From Anadara kagoshimensis (Eukaryota > Mollusca > Bivalvia > Arcoida > Arcidae): DNA of 64,000 nt. The notes under the pieces were generated by a model. The model saw nothing but the letters and a program-made list of their open reading frames with translations. It was not told the origin of the DNA and ran no database searches. Below are positions 22,721-33,306 of this stretch, in pieces. The position numbers were made by a program, and so were the translations under genes. The stretch covers positions 19,712,057 to 19,776,056 of the forward strand of contig CM037871.1 of assembly GCA_021292105.1 (NCBI GenBank). Reading direction: 5' to 3'. Position 1 is the stretch's first letter, and each line of letters begins with the position of its first letter.

Positions 22721-23690
22721 TTTGTTGAATTAATTAAGTAAGTAATTATTCATTAATTCATTTTTTTAAATTATTTAAATATACATGTTTCTGCCCGTCA
22801 CATGCAAAACATTGTAATATAATAATCCTTGAGGAAACCGGTTTATATAAGAGTATAATCTTGGTCTGGGATCCTCTGTATATATGTTAATTATTTTTGT
22901 AAATTTGGTTCATAAAAAAAATATTGTTTAAAACTAAACTGATAAAATAAACGGCAAACATGTATAAATAGAGAATCTTTCAATTGATATAAATACATGA
23001 GTGTTTTTGTAATATTGAATTGATTAAACGAGTTGAATAATTGTTAATTATGCAACGTATCTTGGTCTAACTTTATTCAATGAGTTTGATAAATTCAATA
23101 TTTCATAAACACTCTCTTGTAATTATAAAAGCTTCTATTTATTACATAATTTAGGAAAAATAAAGTGTCCTTTTGTGAACACAAAACCTGTCTTCTCTAT
23201 AAGAAAAATGATGATTGACTGCACTGTGACATGTTACTTGATTTTTTTATTTCCTATTGAATGTATTGTTTCCTAAAAATTTAAAAGTAGCACATGACTG
23301 CACTCCACAGAAAACGCACAAAAACTAGTACACATGCCCAAAGAGTACTGCTAATATAAATTTTTAAAGGTATATTTTTTTATATATATTTTTAAATAAC
23401 GTGTCTTTTGTGAAAATAAAACCGGTGTTCTCTATAAGAGAAAAGATCATTTACTGCAATACTTTAAAGAGGCGCACACACGTAAACACCCCCCCCCCCC
23501 AAGTAATAATACTGCTAATAGCTCAGGTATAGAAAATGAAGCTTATATTCTTTTTTCATGCCATCTGTACGCACCTTGTAGACAAAAGTTTTATAAACCT
23601 TGTTAAAAAGTCTTCTGAAATTACTTCATTAGACTAAGAGAGTATTTTCTCAGTGCGATGAAGACCCCACCCCACCTCTGTTGCAACGTC
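20690..23690. other. No gene seen; AT-rich DNA with small repeats
   Basis: It holds a degraded family-Q MITE at about 20998-21141, a (TTTA)n tract at 22681-22722, a C-run near 23491 and two similar segments near 23170-23235 and 23403-23465 (TCTCTATAAGA). The open frames at 21549-21761 and 21931-22197 show no recognised domain. Confidence 0.45.
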
Positions 23691-23692
23691 TC

Positions 23693-23752
23693 GATATAAG
23701 AGAAATATTCTTGACTAGGACGTTTAACACCATTACACAACTTAACTCTGTT
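23693..23752 (+). mobile_element. SINE S1 tail fragment
   Basis: AACGTCTCGATATAAGAGAA and GACTAGGACGTTTAACACC match the S1 3' end. Confidence 0.6.
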
Positions 23753-23843
23753 GCAAGGTTTATATATAACTGTTTATATAAGTTCCAATAGACTTAAGAC
23801 CCTGTATATTACATAAGTCATATTGATACATTAGAACAGTGTA

Positions 23844-24016
23844 CAGTCCAACCTGCCTTACAGGCCACCTCTATATAAGGGCCACCTGCTTATAAAGGCC
23901 AGTAGAATTGTATCCCAATTGTTCTTATTATATTTTAACCTGTATATAAAGACCACTTGCCAATAAAGGCCTCTTTTACTGGTTTTCTTGGGTGGTTATT
24001 ATAGGCAGGTTTGACT
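23844..24016. mobile_element. MITE family Q
   Basis: The ends CAGTCCAACCTGCCTTACAG and GGCAGGTTTGACTG are inverted and TA-flanked. Two internal GGCCACCTG-type repeats. Confidence 0.85.
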
Positions 24017-24167
24017 GTATAAATATGGTCCTGTTTGGTTAATTCTTTACATTAGATTTCATCTGTAAACATTACATATCTTTAAGTCTTATGTTGTAAA
24101 GTCTGTACACTGCCCAATAGAGCTTATTTGTACCAATAAATTTGTAATTGTACCAATTTTAAAGGTT

Positions 24168-24523
24168 TGTTGGTTGAATGTTGCTTAACGTCCCATCAGC
24201 AATTTTTTCAGCTATAAGCGACGAGAACTATTTTATTAATCTCTATGGATTAATCTATGAACAATTTCGTGTATGCATGTAAAGTGCGAGTGTGTTATAT
24301 GGTCTGCCTTGTACTCGGCACTCAGAGCGATTTTTTAGGTGCTAGCTCACCCAGTCAGTACGCCGCAGACAAACGCACCACTTCCCCAGTCCATTATACT
24401 GATACCGGGTGAACCAGTAAAGGCCAACGGCAAGGAAAATTCACTTTCTCACTTGAGTCTGAGCGGGACTCGACCCAGCGGTGAGAGACCCTGACGACTC
24501 ATCCATTAGGCCACCGAGGCCTA
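24168..24523 (-). mobile_element. SINE S2, full-length
   Basis: Head on the right: GGCCTCGGTGGCCTAATGGA on minus, B box GGGTCGAGTCCC, then the S2 body with GCGTACTGACTGGG and AAGGCAGACC. A short extra S2 tail follows on plus at about 24590-24700. Confidence 0.85.
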
Positions 24524-25183
24524 AGTTTTGAAGGTACATGTATAATTGTACTGGGTTATTGAACTGATATTGTGAAATATTGTCCCGAGTTGACGCTGCA
24601 CAAATCACGAATTTGTTCTTATTCTTTAGTGAATAATAATTGTGATCGTGACGAATAGCTGAAAAATTGTTTATGCGACATTAAACAACATTTCAAGATT
24701 TTTTTGTCAATCTTTTGCAAAAGAAGGATCGAAAATACAAGAACTTCTTCTTAGATTATCAATTTTGTTCTCGTGTCGAATAATGTAAATACACATAAAT
24801 GTATTTGATTTCGCGTGTATTTATTTTCGTGGTAAAGGAAATTTAGACATATTCGCGTTTTTGACATACATGTATGCACTGTACCTGAATAAGCATAATA
24901 TAAAATTTCGCTTGGTATTGATTTTTGTGCAAAACAACCCTCCCGCGAAATAAGCAAAAATAAGTACACCGCGAAAATGAATACGTACACGTATACAGTA
25001 GCTGAAAAATTGTTGATACGACGTTCAACAACATTATAACCAATAACCTAGAATTTATTGTTCTTACCTATATAATATGATATTCTTTTCTACCTCTGGC
25101 GGCCAGCAAAAAACTGAACAAACGTATTGTAACTTCCCCTGACGATTTGTATATGAGAAATCATAATGGATATCATATTTAAA

Positions 25184-25401
25184 GTACAGACCTGTCAAAA
25201 GTTTAACACTACGCTTACAATTTAAGTGTCGAATCGGAATCGCATCTGTTAGCAATATCTTTGCAGGTAATCGACTGCATCTATCCATTTACCTCTCGAT
25301 AACTTCCGGCTGCTAGCTATCCATAAATATCGGTCACTCGGTATTCGAGCACCGACTCTTTTTCGTTCGTTCAGTGTAAAACTTTCTACAGATCTGTACT
25401 G
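25184..25401. mobile_element. MITE family P
   Basis: Left end CAGACCTGTCAAAAGTTTAA and right end AAACTTTCTACAGATCTGTA. About 218 bp, uninterrupted. Confidence 0.8.
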
Positions 25402-25423
25402 AATCTTTAAGGCAAAAAATTAA

Positions 25424-25657
25424 CAGTACAGACCTGTCGAAAGTTTAACATTGCGATAACGGATTACTACCGTTTATCTGCGCCCCACCCCCCCCCCCCC
25501 CCCCCACCCGTTAGCTATATTTCTACAGCTTTTTGGCAGCACTTATCTTTTTTTCGAAAGTTTTCGGTCACGAAGTATCCATATCCTGGCAACTCGGTTG
25601 CCGTGCTTACGCTACTTTTTGTTAGCTTGATGTTAAACTTTCGACAAATCTGTACTG
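25424..25657. mobile_element. MITE family P
   Basis: CAGTACAGACCTGTCGAAAG pairs with the right end CTTTCGACAAATCTGTACTG; TA on both sides. A C-run at about 25487-25507 lies inside. It sits only about 20 bp from the previous copy. Confidence 0.85.
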
Positions 25658-26119
25658 TACGTTGTCTTATATTTCATATTGGACAAACAATAACACGACG
25701 AGCGTTATAAACAGGAAACAATTAGTTTTAAATTTAACTTGTAAAATTTAAGTCTTATTAGTGTAATGGTGTATAGATAAAAGTCACCCCCCCCCCCCCA
25801 ATTTCTATTTATTATCAATTTTGAATGATATCTTACACTAAAGAATCTTCATAATTATAATATAACTGAGGGTTTTCTATTCTCTGGTTAGACTATTTCA
25901 GTAGTACATGTAGAGATATTCATTAAAAAATGCCTCAAAAAATACATGAATAGTTGGCGGAGCACTTTAACACTATAAATAGACACAAAAAGTTGACTGA
26001 CCAGTTCTCGATCAAAAATAGAACAGGGACTTTCCGAAATTAATGACGCCATAGTTAAAAGACGTCAAAAGATTGCAAGCGCTGACGTCATTGACACCAT
26101 TGGCAAATTTCTTAAGAAT

Positions 26120-26400
26120 GTTTTTAGACCCATGACGTTTAGCGTTACAAGTTTTTAAACCAGCGACGTTTAACGTAAAATTCTACGTTTTTAGACCCTT
26201 AACGTTTAACATTACAAACGTTTTTAGACACGTGACCTTTAACGTTATGTTCAACGTTTTAGTCCCGTGACTTTTAACGTAATCAGGTTTTAGACCAGCG
26301 ACATTTAACATTACAAACGTTTTTTAACACGTGACTTTTAACGTTATATACAACGGTTTTAGTCCCGTGACGTTAAACGATTGAACGTTCTGTTAAGTTA
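26120..26400 (+). repeat. Minisatellite of GTGACGTTTAACGTTA-type units
   Basis: About eight diverged units of 36-40 bp, each with an (A/T)ACGTTTAACGTTA-like word and a GTTTTTAGAC spacer. Confidence 0.7.
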
Positions 26401-26447
26401 GTGTTACGTAAAAATTCAACGTCAAATCTTGACATTTTTTTTTGTCA

Positions 26448-26728
26448 AATCATGACGTTTGACGCTTTACATCAAATTTGTCCTCGTTCATGCTCAACTC
26501 GCTGCATAAACTGTACTATTTATTTATTTATTAAATATAATTATTTTTTAAAATTATTTTATTTAAAGATGAAATCCGAATTCACGCGATCTAGCTATTA
26601 ATAATAGTATCTAGATCTAGGAATACTTTTACATCAGGATAAAATAAATAAATAAACAGTATAGTTTATGCTGCGAGTAAACATGAACGCGGACAAATTT
26701 GATGTAAAGCGTTAAACGTAACTAGCTA
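26448..26728. repeat. Foldback with about 80-bp arms
   Basis: The left arm (about 26455-26535) contains CGCTTTACATCAAATTTGTC and AACTCGCTGCATAAACTGTA. The right arm (about 26645-26725) is its near reverse complement (GGACAAATTTGATGTAAAGC). The loop of about 110 bp is AT-rich. Confidence 0.8.
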
Positions 26729-26915
26729 AAAAATTGTAAAATAAATGAATTAATTAATTAATAATTACATGAGGTGCGTCAAGCGAAAACCTGGCTTATA
26801 TATAGTGAACATTTTGGATTTTGAGATAAATAACAAATAAAGTCCGACATGTTACTAATAATTTATTCCGGGGTAAAGTATCTGAAAATTATTATAAACT
26901 TGTGTTTTCACTTAC

Positions 26916-27011
26916 GTTTACATTATCGGAATAATAGGTAGATATATTGTCCATTTTTTCTTCAAACAACTCTTTTATAATCCTTCCGAACTCATTTACG
27001 TTCTTGTGCAT
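26916..27011 (-). CDS. Candidate isolated exon, function unknown
   Basis: A 96-nt open stretch on minus starts at ATG and ends AAC before GTAAGT, giving 32 residues with a lysine/glutamate-rich helix-like run (GRIIKELFEEKMDN). The donor is good, but no partner exon was found. It could be a 5' exon of the minus-strand EgtD-like gene 11 kb away, or chance. The frame extends upstream through a poly-C run into a dispersed repeat. Confidence 0.2.
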
Positions 27012-27299
27012 GGTTACCACAAAAGCGTGAGGGGGGGGGGGGGTTAACTTGGATAAATTACGTATTAGACCAGTTTTTAATTTTACAGCACTAGACGGCC
27101 GTTTCGGAATACAATTTTTCATCTGTAGTGCTTGGACCAAAATTATAAAACCAAAATTTTCTTGTTCCATAAAACTAGAAATAAAACAAATTATTCGTCC
27201 CTCATTATCATCGTTTTAGTTCATTTTAGATTCATTTTTGATTTTGCTTTTTTACCAAATAAAAGATTGTTTATTATTAAAAGATTTTATTATTTATTT

Positions 27300-28505
27300 G
27301 CATTGTTAACAATAACTTTATAAAAAAACACTAATTTTGAACTTAGAATGATATTTTACTTAAATTATTCAGCACTGCAATACAATTTTGCTGAAAAAGA
27401 CTATAGCAAAATCGTAACAGGTGAAATCTTAAATGTTTTTTTAACAATGTCGGCTAAGTGGGAATAGAAAATTTTAAAATGTTGGCTAAGTTAGAAGACA
27501 CCAAGCTTAGAGACTAGATCTACCTTACCTGCGTGTCCCAACTTTTTTTTTACTGTAAACCAATTGAATTATTTTCGAATGCGATGACACAAAATACAAA
27601 GATCGCAATGAAAAATTAATTAAATTAAGTTAAAATTAAATTTAAAAATTAATTTAAGATAATATAAAATATAAAAGCGAAATTAAAATGTAATTTGTTA
27701 TAAAGAATATAATTTTGGGTGTACTAGAAAACAGGAGAGTTGTTACTTATTAATACACACGTATGCTCCGGCAGACTGACCAATTCGACGGATTTATCCG
27801 GGATATTTTTTATAAAACCGGATAAACGGACGTATCAAATGAAAAGGTAAAATTAGACGGATTTTTCCAATTTTGACGGTTTTTCTAATAAAAAGCACAT
27901 TAAATACCGGACTTTTTGTATAAAAATTGTACCAAAATCAAACACTTAACGATAAAAAGTACCTAAATCATAGTGGCAACCCGCTGCGCAATAAGAAAAA
28001 ATAATGTACCGATCTGGACGAAAAAATAAATTTAATTAGTCAATCTGCTTTGGAAAACATTCAAGTTGTTACTTATTGATATGCTGAAAGCTTGTACAAT
28101 ACTCACTTGTAAACCAACTTGTAGATCTATACAAAATGCGTGTGATCAGTTACTCGACATACAAAAATTAACCCTGTTGTTAAGTACCTTCAACATATAC
28201 AACAAAAATACATTACCAGAGTCTATCGTCCTATAATAATGCAACTTTTTGTCAATCAATATGCACAAGTTTGTTCAAGCAACAGAGCGTTGTTACTTCC
28301 TGCTTTGTCGAATTTCCAAAAATAAACCACAGAATTTATTGAAAGTGAATGAATATGCATTTTATGCAAATAAAGTTAAAGAGTCTCTTTATTACTTGCT
28401 ATTGACCGTGTCACGTAAAGCAAACTTGAAATTCAACATAATTATAATGCAGATCCCTATTAGATTTTACTATTTAAAGCACCTTGATCAAAACAAGCAA
28501 AAAGT
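27300..28505. other. No gene seen
   Basis: AT-rich DNA. Near 27790-27890 the word GACGGATTTWTCC recurs. The 99-codon frame at 28249-28548 runs into the MITE at 28510 and has no recognised motif, so it is not called as a gene. Confidence 0.4.
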
Positions 28506-28509
28506 TGTA

Positions 28510-29226
28510 CAGTACAGACCTGTCGAAAGTTTAACACTAGCTGACTAAGCTAACGAATTAGTACCAAAATAGACAGCTCATCTCGCGCCCTCGACAGCTA
28601 TCTTTGGACAGCTATTTGACAGCCTGATTTCTATCTCTCGGTAGGATTGTCTGCCACTAGCTATATCCATATATCGGAAGCCTTGTTACGCCACATAGCG
28701 GTGTTGCCGCATAAACGCGCCTAACACGTCTATGTGGAGAATCCGAACGCATAAAGAGGTCGGTCATGTTTATGCGGTGGTGTTCAACGCATAAAGATGT
28801 GTTGCTTATATACGGCAGAAGGGTGCCTTTTTGACGCATAAAGAGGACTAATTTAAACGAATCTTTTTATATATCTCGACAAAAACGGCGGTGGTGATAT
28901 TGATGATGACGTGGTGGTGGTAATCCCATACCACTCCCCACCGTAATTAATCAACTGACTATAAGTTTCAGCTCAATCGGATGGTGGTATTTTAGTGTAG
29001 CTGGTAATAATGATTGAGATGTAGTGTGGTGATAGTGAAGGATATTATGGTATCGTGTTTTAAATGTCTTCTTTATGCGGCGGAATGCTGCATAAAAGCG
29101 TCTACTTTATGCGTTGAAATCCCCCGCATAGACGTGTTGGAACACGTTTAAATGCGACAACACCGCTAAGCCTAACTTCGACTTCTTTTGTTAGCTGAGT
29201 GTTAAACTCTCCACTGTTCTGTACTG
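28510..29226. mobile_element. MITE family P carrying a nested element
   Basis: Ends CAGTACAGACCTGTCGAAAG and GTGTTAAACTCTCCACTGTT; the body is split by the element at 28698-29166. Confidence 0.8.
28698..29166. mobile_element. Nested MITE with GCATAAA motifs
   Basis: The inverted ends GCGGTGTTGCCGCATAAACG and (right, read inward) GCGGTGTTGTCGCATTTAAA lie between TA dinucleotides at 28696-28697 and 29167-29168. Near both ends the words CGCATAAAGAGG and TTTATGCGG recur several times in both orientations. Confidence 0.8.
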
Positions 29227-29507
29227 TGTGTTATGTGAAATCAAGATGTAATAAGTTTAAACGTGTTTTCTAAAGTTTCAAATTGTTTACAACTTAAGGC
29301 TATTATTTACATGTGTACTTTTAATTTTTTTAATTTCCCTATGAATATATCATAATAATTAATGTAAAGCACTGTTAAATATATTTCCAATGCCTTTCAA
29401 AAATTTCTGATTTTCCCAAATTGCTTAATCTTATATTTTCCCATGTTACATGCCTATTATAGTTCAATTTTCTTTTTAAACAGTTGAATTCTAATGTACT
29501 GTCGTTT

Positions 29508-29864
29508 GGTTGGTTGGTTGAATGTTGTTAACGTCGCACCAGCAAGAACTATTTTTTATAAATTTCTATGGATTAATTTATGAACGAGTTCGTGTATGCG
29601 CGTGTAGTGCGAGTGTGTTTTATGGTCTTCATTGTACCAGGGAGAACTCGGGGAGACCTTAACGTGCTAGCCCCCAGAGTCGATACGCCGCAGACAAGCG
29701 TACCACTCGCCCAGTCACATTATACTGAAACCAGGTGAACCAGTAAAAGCCAACGGCAAAGAAAATTCACTTTCCCACATGTGGAGTGAGCGAGGCTCGA
29801 ACACGCAGCGGCGAGAGACCCTGGATTTGTAGGCTGACGTCTTATCCATAAGGCCACCGCGGCT
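29508..29864 (-). mobile_element. SINE S2, full-length
   Basis: Head on minus GCCGCGGTGGCCTTATGGAT, B box GTTCGAGCC, S2 body and tail to GGTTGGTTGAATGTTGTTAA on plus. Confidence 0.85.
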
Positions 29865-30081
29865 TCTTGTACTGTTGTTTGATCTTGCGTTGTATATATA
29901 ATTCCTCACTATAATGAATATAAAATTAAAACGTTATATTTTTTCCGAGATGTTTCTCCTTTTATGATTTATTTCTTTTATTAGCTTATTTTCAAACAAA
30001 TTTTCTAAATTCTCCCAGAGATTATAAACATGTTGACATTCCGAAATGTGTTACAAATTTTATTTTTATCATCTGTACTTG

Positions 30082-30632
30082 CAGTACAGGCCTGTCAAAA
30101 ATTTTACACCGTGCTAACGAAAAGAATTCGAAGCTAGAATTTTGGGTGTCTGAGATATAAATTGGTAGTTGTCGAAAAGCTGCCAATGATATATACCGTC
30201 GACAGAGGCCGCGGTGGCCTAATGGATAAGACTTCAGTCTATAAATCCGGGGTCTCTCGTCGCTGTGAGTTAGAGCCCCGCTCAGACCACATATGGGGAA
30301 GTGACTGGAAATTGTCTGTTGGCAATAGGTACGCTTGTCTGCGGCGTACTGACGTTGTGAGCTAGCATCTTAAAGTCGCCCTGAGTGCGCGCTAGTACAA
30401 GGCAGACCATACAACACACTCGCACTTCACATGCATGCATAGATTAATCCATTGAGAATAATAAAATAGTTCTCGTCGCGAATAGCTGAAAAATTGCTGA
30501 TGCGACGTTGAGCAACATTCAACCAAGCAAACCAAGCTACCGTCGAGATGTTGCTAACGAGGGACCGACATGAGATGTCGATTCGATACTTATTCGTTAG
30601 CTCGGTGTTTAACTCTCGACGGACTTGCACTG
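30082..30632. mobile_element. MITE family P carrying a SINE
   Basis: Left end CAGTACAGGCCTGTCAAAAA and right end TTAACTCTCGACGGACTTGC, diverged, with an S2 SINE inserted in the middle. Confidence 0.75.
30197..30537 (+). mobile_element. SINE S2, full-length, with target duplication
   Basis: Head GCCGCGGTGGCCTAATGGAT, then the S2 body and tail ending AACCAAGCAAACC. TACCGTCGA lies at both edges (about 30185 and 30538), a target-site duplication in the host MITE. Confidence 0.85.
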
Positions 30633-30639
30633 TATGCCT

Positions 30640-31725
30640 TTTTTCAGGTAACTACTTGTTGCTAAAATGTTATTATTTATTCTATACTGAAACCATTGGA
30701 AATAAGTATCTTTATGTATAAAAGGGTATGCTGTTGAAAAATGTCCATTCTTTATTCAAATTTTCATTTTATTAAGATAATATAATAAGATAAGATTATA
30801 GATGGTTTATTTAAGTGTCACACATCATAAAACATATCTATACATATTCATATGATAAACATTCTAAAACATATTAGGATATCCAGCCTAACTTGAAGTC
30901 TTATGAGACACCGTATATTACAATTAAGAAAAACAATTATCTTTAAAACATACACCCTGTATAAAAAATCAATAAAAACCAGATCTACGCTTAAACATTC
31001 TTGATAAAATATTACCTAAAATGACCTGCACTGCCCCATTCTCTAAAATGTAGTAAAAGATAAAAGAATAAAACCGGGATAAATAGTCTCACTCGTGCGC
31101 ACCAGTTATATTTTTTTATTTTTGGTGACCCTTCTCGACTCCGTCTCCGACCCTTCTCCGTACACTTGTTTGTATTTTGTTTGTCTTAATTAAAAATAAG
31201 TATATAGCTTTAGAGCCTGTTTAGATTTAAACGGTATTTGTTAGTAAATATATAAAAGGGGTTCTTGTTTAAATATTACCTGTGTGTGTTTATATATATT
31301 TTTCGCCCACAAGGAAGTTAATGAAATAGATAAATAGATATTGCATTCGTGATGGCACATAATTGCCCTTTCGCGCGAGTACGCAATAGTACTAGTTATT
31401 ACTAAATACGTTGACACGCAGTGTAAAAAAAAATATTTTTCATGTCGCATCTGTACCGCCGTAGGAAAGCGATATCGCAATTACTTTTATTAGCGCTTGC
31501 GACGAGGAAACCCCCTTTATCACTTGCAGTCGGCTGATGTCAAACACACAGTGTTAAAATGTCTCCCTAGTCCCGCAAAACGGTCACATTGTTTTTATGT
31601 GGTGCCTCAATAATTCTATGACAGATAAGGGTATTCACGTTCAATGTACGCATTCCACGTTCTTGCTTAGCAGTCATTCCGGAAAGTTGTTGTCCGTCAT
31701 GTTGCAAAGTTGTTTTGTTTAGTTT
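30640..31725. other. No gene seen
   Basis: AT-rich DNA with AATAAGATAAGAT-type words near 30775 and no recognised repeat or domain. Short reverse frames such as 31241-31480 have no motif. Confidence 0.4.
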
Positions 31726-31726
31726 A

Positions 31727-32015
31727 TGTTGCTCAGTCTGTTTCAATATCGCTTCTTATTGTAAGTTTTCTCTATAGCGGCCACATGTTGCCTTCTCTTT
31801 ATCGAAGTCTACAGAGGTATCTTCAGCGTGCACCAAGACACGGGCCCTCAGTTGTGAGTCTCATCCGAAAGACTACCTGGTAATTAGCTTTTTACAGCTC
31901 TATTATGGACAGGGGATGGATATCAACTCAAAAAATTTCAAGTACCGAGTGAGGTTCGAACCCACAATCCTTGATTTCGAAGACCGGGACAGTACCACTC
32001 GACCATGTCCATGAG
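31727..32015 (-). mobile_element. SINE family S3
   Basis: Head on minus GGACATGGTCGAGTGGTACT, like a tRNA of the Ser/Leu class, and B box GGTTCGAACCT; tail at left with TTGCTCAGTCTGTTTCAATA. A second copy at 36371-37399 is split by another element. Confidence 0.8.
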
Positions 32016-32074
32016 TTTAGTCATGGAATTGAATAATGCTGTTTTAAGCTCATCAAAGAGTCAAAAGATTGTAT

Positions 32075-32260
32075 CTGACATTTCTGGAATGATGGATGGT
32101 AATTTCTGGAATGGTGAATGATCATTACTGGATTGATGGTTGGTCATTTGTGGAATGATGGATGGCCATTTCTTGAATGGTGGATGATCATTTCTGGAAT
32201 AATGAATGGTCATTTCTGGAAAGAATGGCGGATGACCATTTCTGGAATGGTGGATGAAAC
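32075..32260 (+). repeat. Minisatellite, unit about 27 bp, about seven copies
   Basis: CATTTCTGGAATGGTGGATG and variants repeat in tandem, ending about 420 bp before the METTL27-like start codon. Confidence 0.9.
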
Positions 32261-32322
32261 TGGTGTTACCGGAGAAATCCACCGAATTTCGGCAAGCAAA
32301 CTGACAGACACTAGGATCTGTC

Positions 32323-32587
32323 TGGCCCCAGTTTCACAATCATTCCTTAGCTAAGATTTTCTTTAACTTGAATTTAACAAATTTTAGTAATCTCTTTTTG
32401 GAACTACTGAAAATATTTTTGTCTAAACTAAATGCAAATGTTTTAATCTAGAAGTGATCTTCAAAATGATACCTTATATTTCTTAATACATGTATCTTGA
32501 AAATTAACAAAATTATAAAGATTTGTACTTTTGAAAGACATAAGTTAAGGAAAATCTTAGCTAAGGAATGATTGTGAAACCGAGGCC
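32323..32587. mobile_element. MITE with 37-bp inverted ends
   Basis: GGCCCCAGTTTCACAATCAT at the left pairs with ATGATTGTGAAACCGAGGCC-like sequence at the right; CCTTAGCTAAGATTTTC is also inverted. It ends about 95 bp before the METTL27-like start codon, so it probably lies in the promoter or 5' UTR region. Half copies occur near 3443 and 61920. Confidence 0.85.
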
Positions 32588-32679
32588 TGCACTTTAGTCA
32601 ACTCGGTCACCTAGACATATAGGTTTGTTTTTTGGGATACCACAATAACTTATCATTACAGAGTGTAAAGCAGTTCATA

Positions 32680-32793
32680 ATGGCTACTACACTTGACCGT
32701 GCTCTGACCATGGTTAATCAAGCTCTAAGGGAGGACTTTGGTGCCGAAGGTAGACAAAACCATTACGCTGACTGGAAAGACACATACGATGAG
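32680..32793 (+). CDS. METTL27: METTL27-like exon 1 (coding part)
   Basis: 38 codons from ATG, phase 0 end, donor GTACGC. Contains DWKDTYDE. Confidence 0.9.
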
Positions 32794-33260
32794 GTACGCA
32801 GTGTGTCACCTTGTAGCATACCATGTTTCATGTTATTTTTGTTTCAACTATTTAACTGTTTAAAATGATGAACACAACGGTAGCTCAGTTGGTAGAGTGA
32901 CCGCTTTGTATGTGGGAGGTCATTGGTGGAAAAATGTGGTGACTATCATTTCGCCAAGCAATATGAAAGTCACTGTATTCATTGAAAGAGACACATTAAA
33001 AACCGATGACCAGGGTCACAAAAGGCATGGTACGTTAATGTGCCCGCCCTGCACATTGCCCTGATCGCACTGCAAAGGTTAAAATGTTTGTCAACTCTCC
33101 TTTTGCTGGCGAGTCTCGTTATAAATAAAATATTTTTGACTGGATGATAAACCCAATTCAATCAATCATGTTTATTTTCTTGTGTCGCATGACTTAACTA
33201 CAGTAATGTAAATGCTAGAGTTAGGGCACATGGGCTCTCCTGATCAGTATCAATGGGGCA

Positions 33261-33306
<46 letters not shown>

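Noticed and set aside
28249-28548. 99-codon plus-strand frame
   Set aside because: No domain, no splice support, and its end lies within a family-P MITE.
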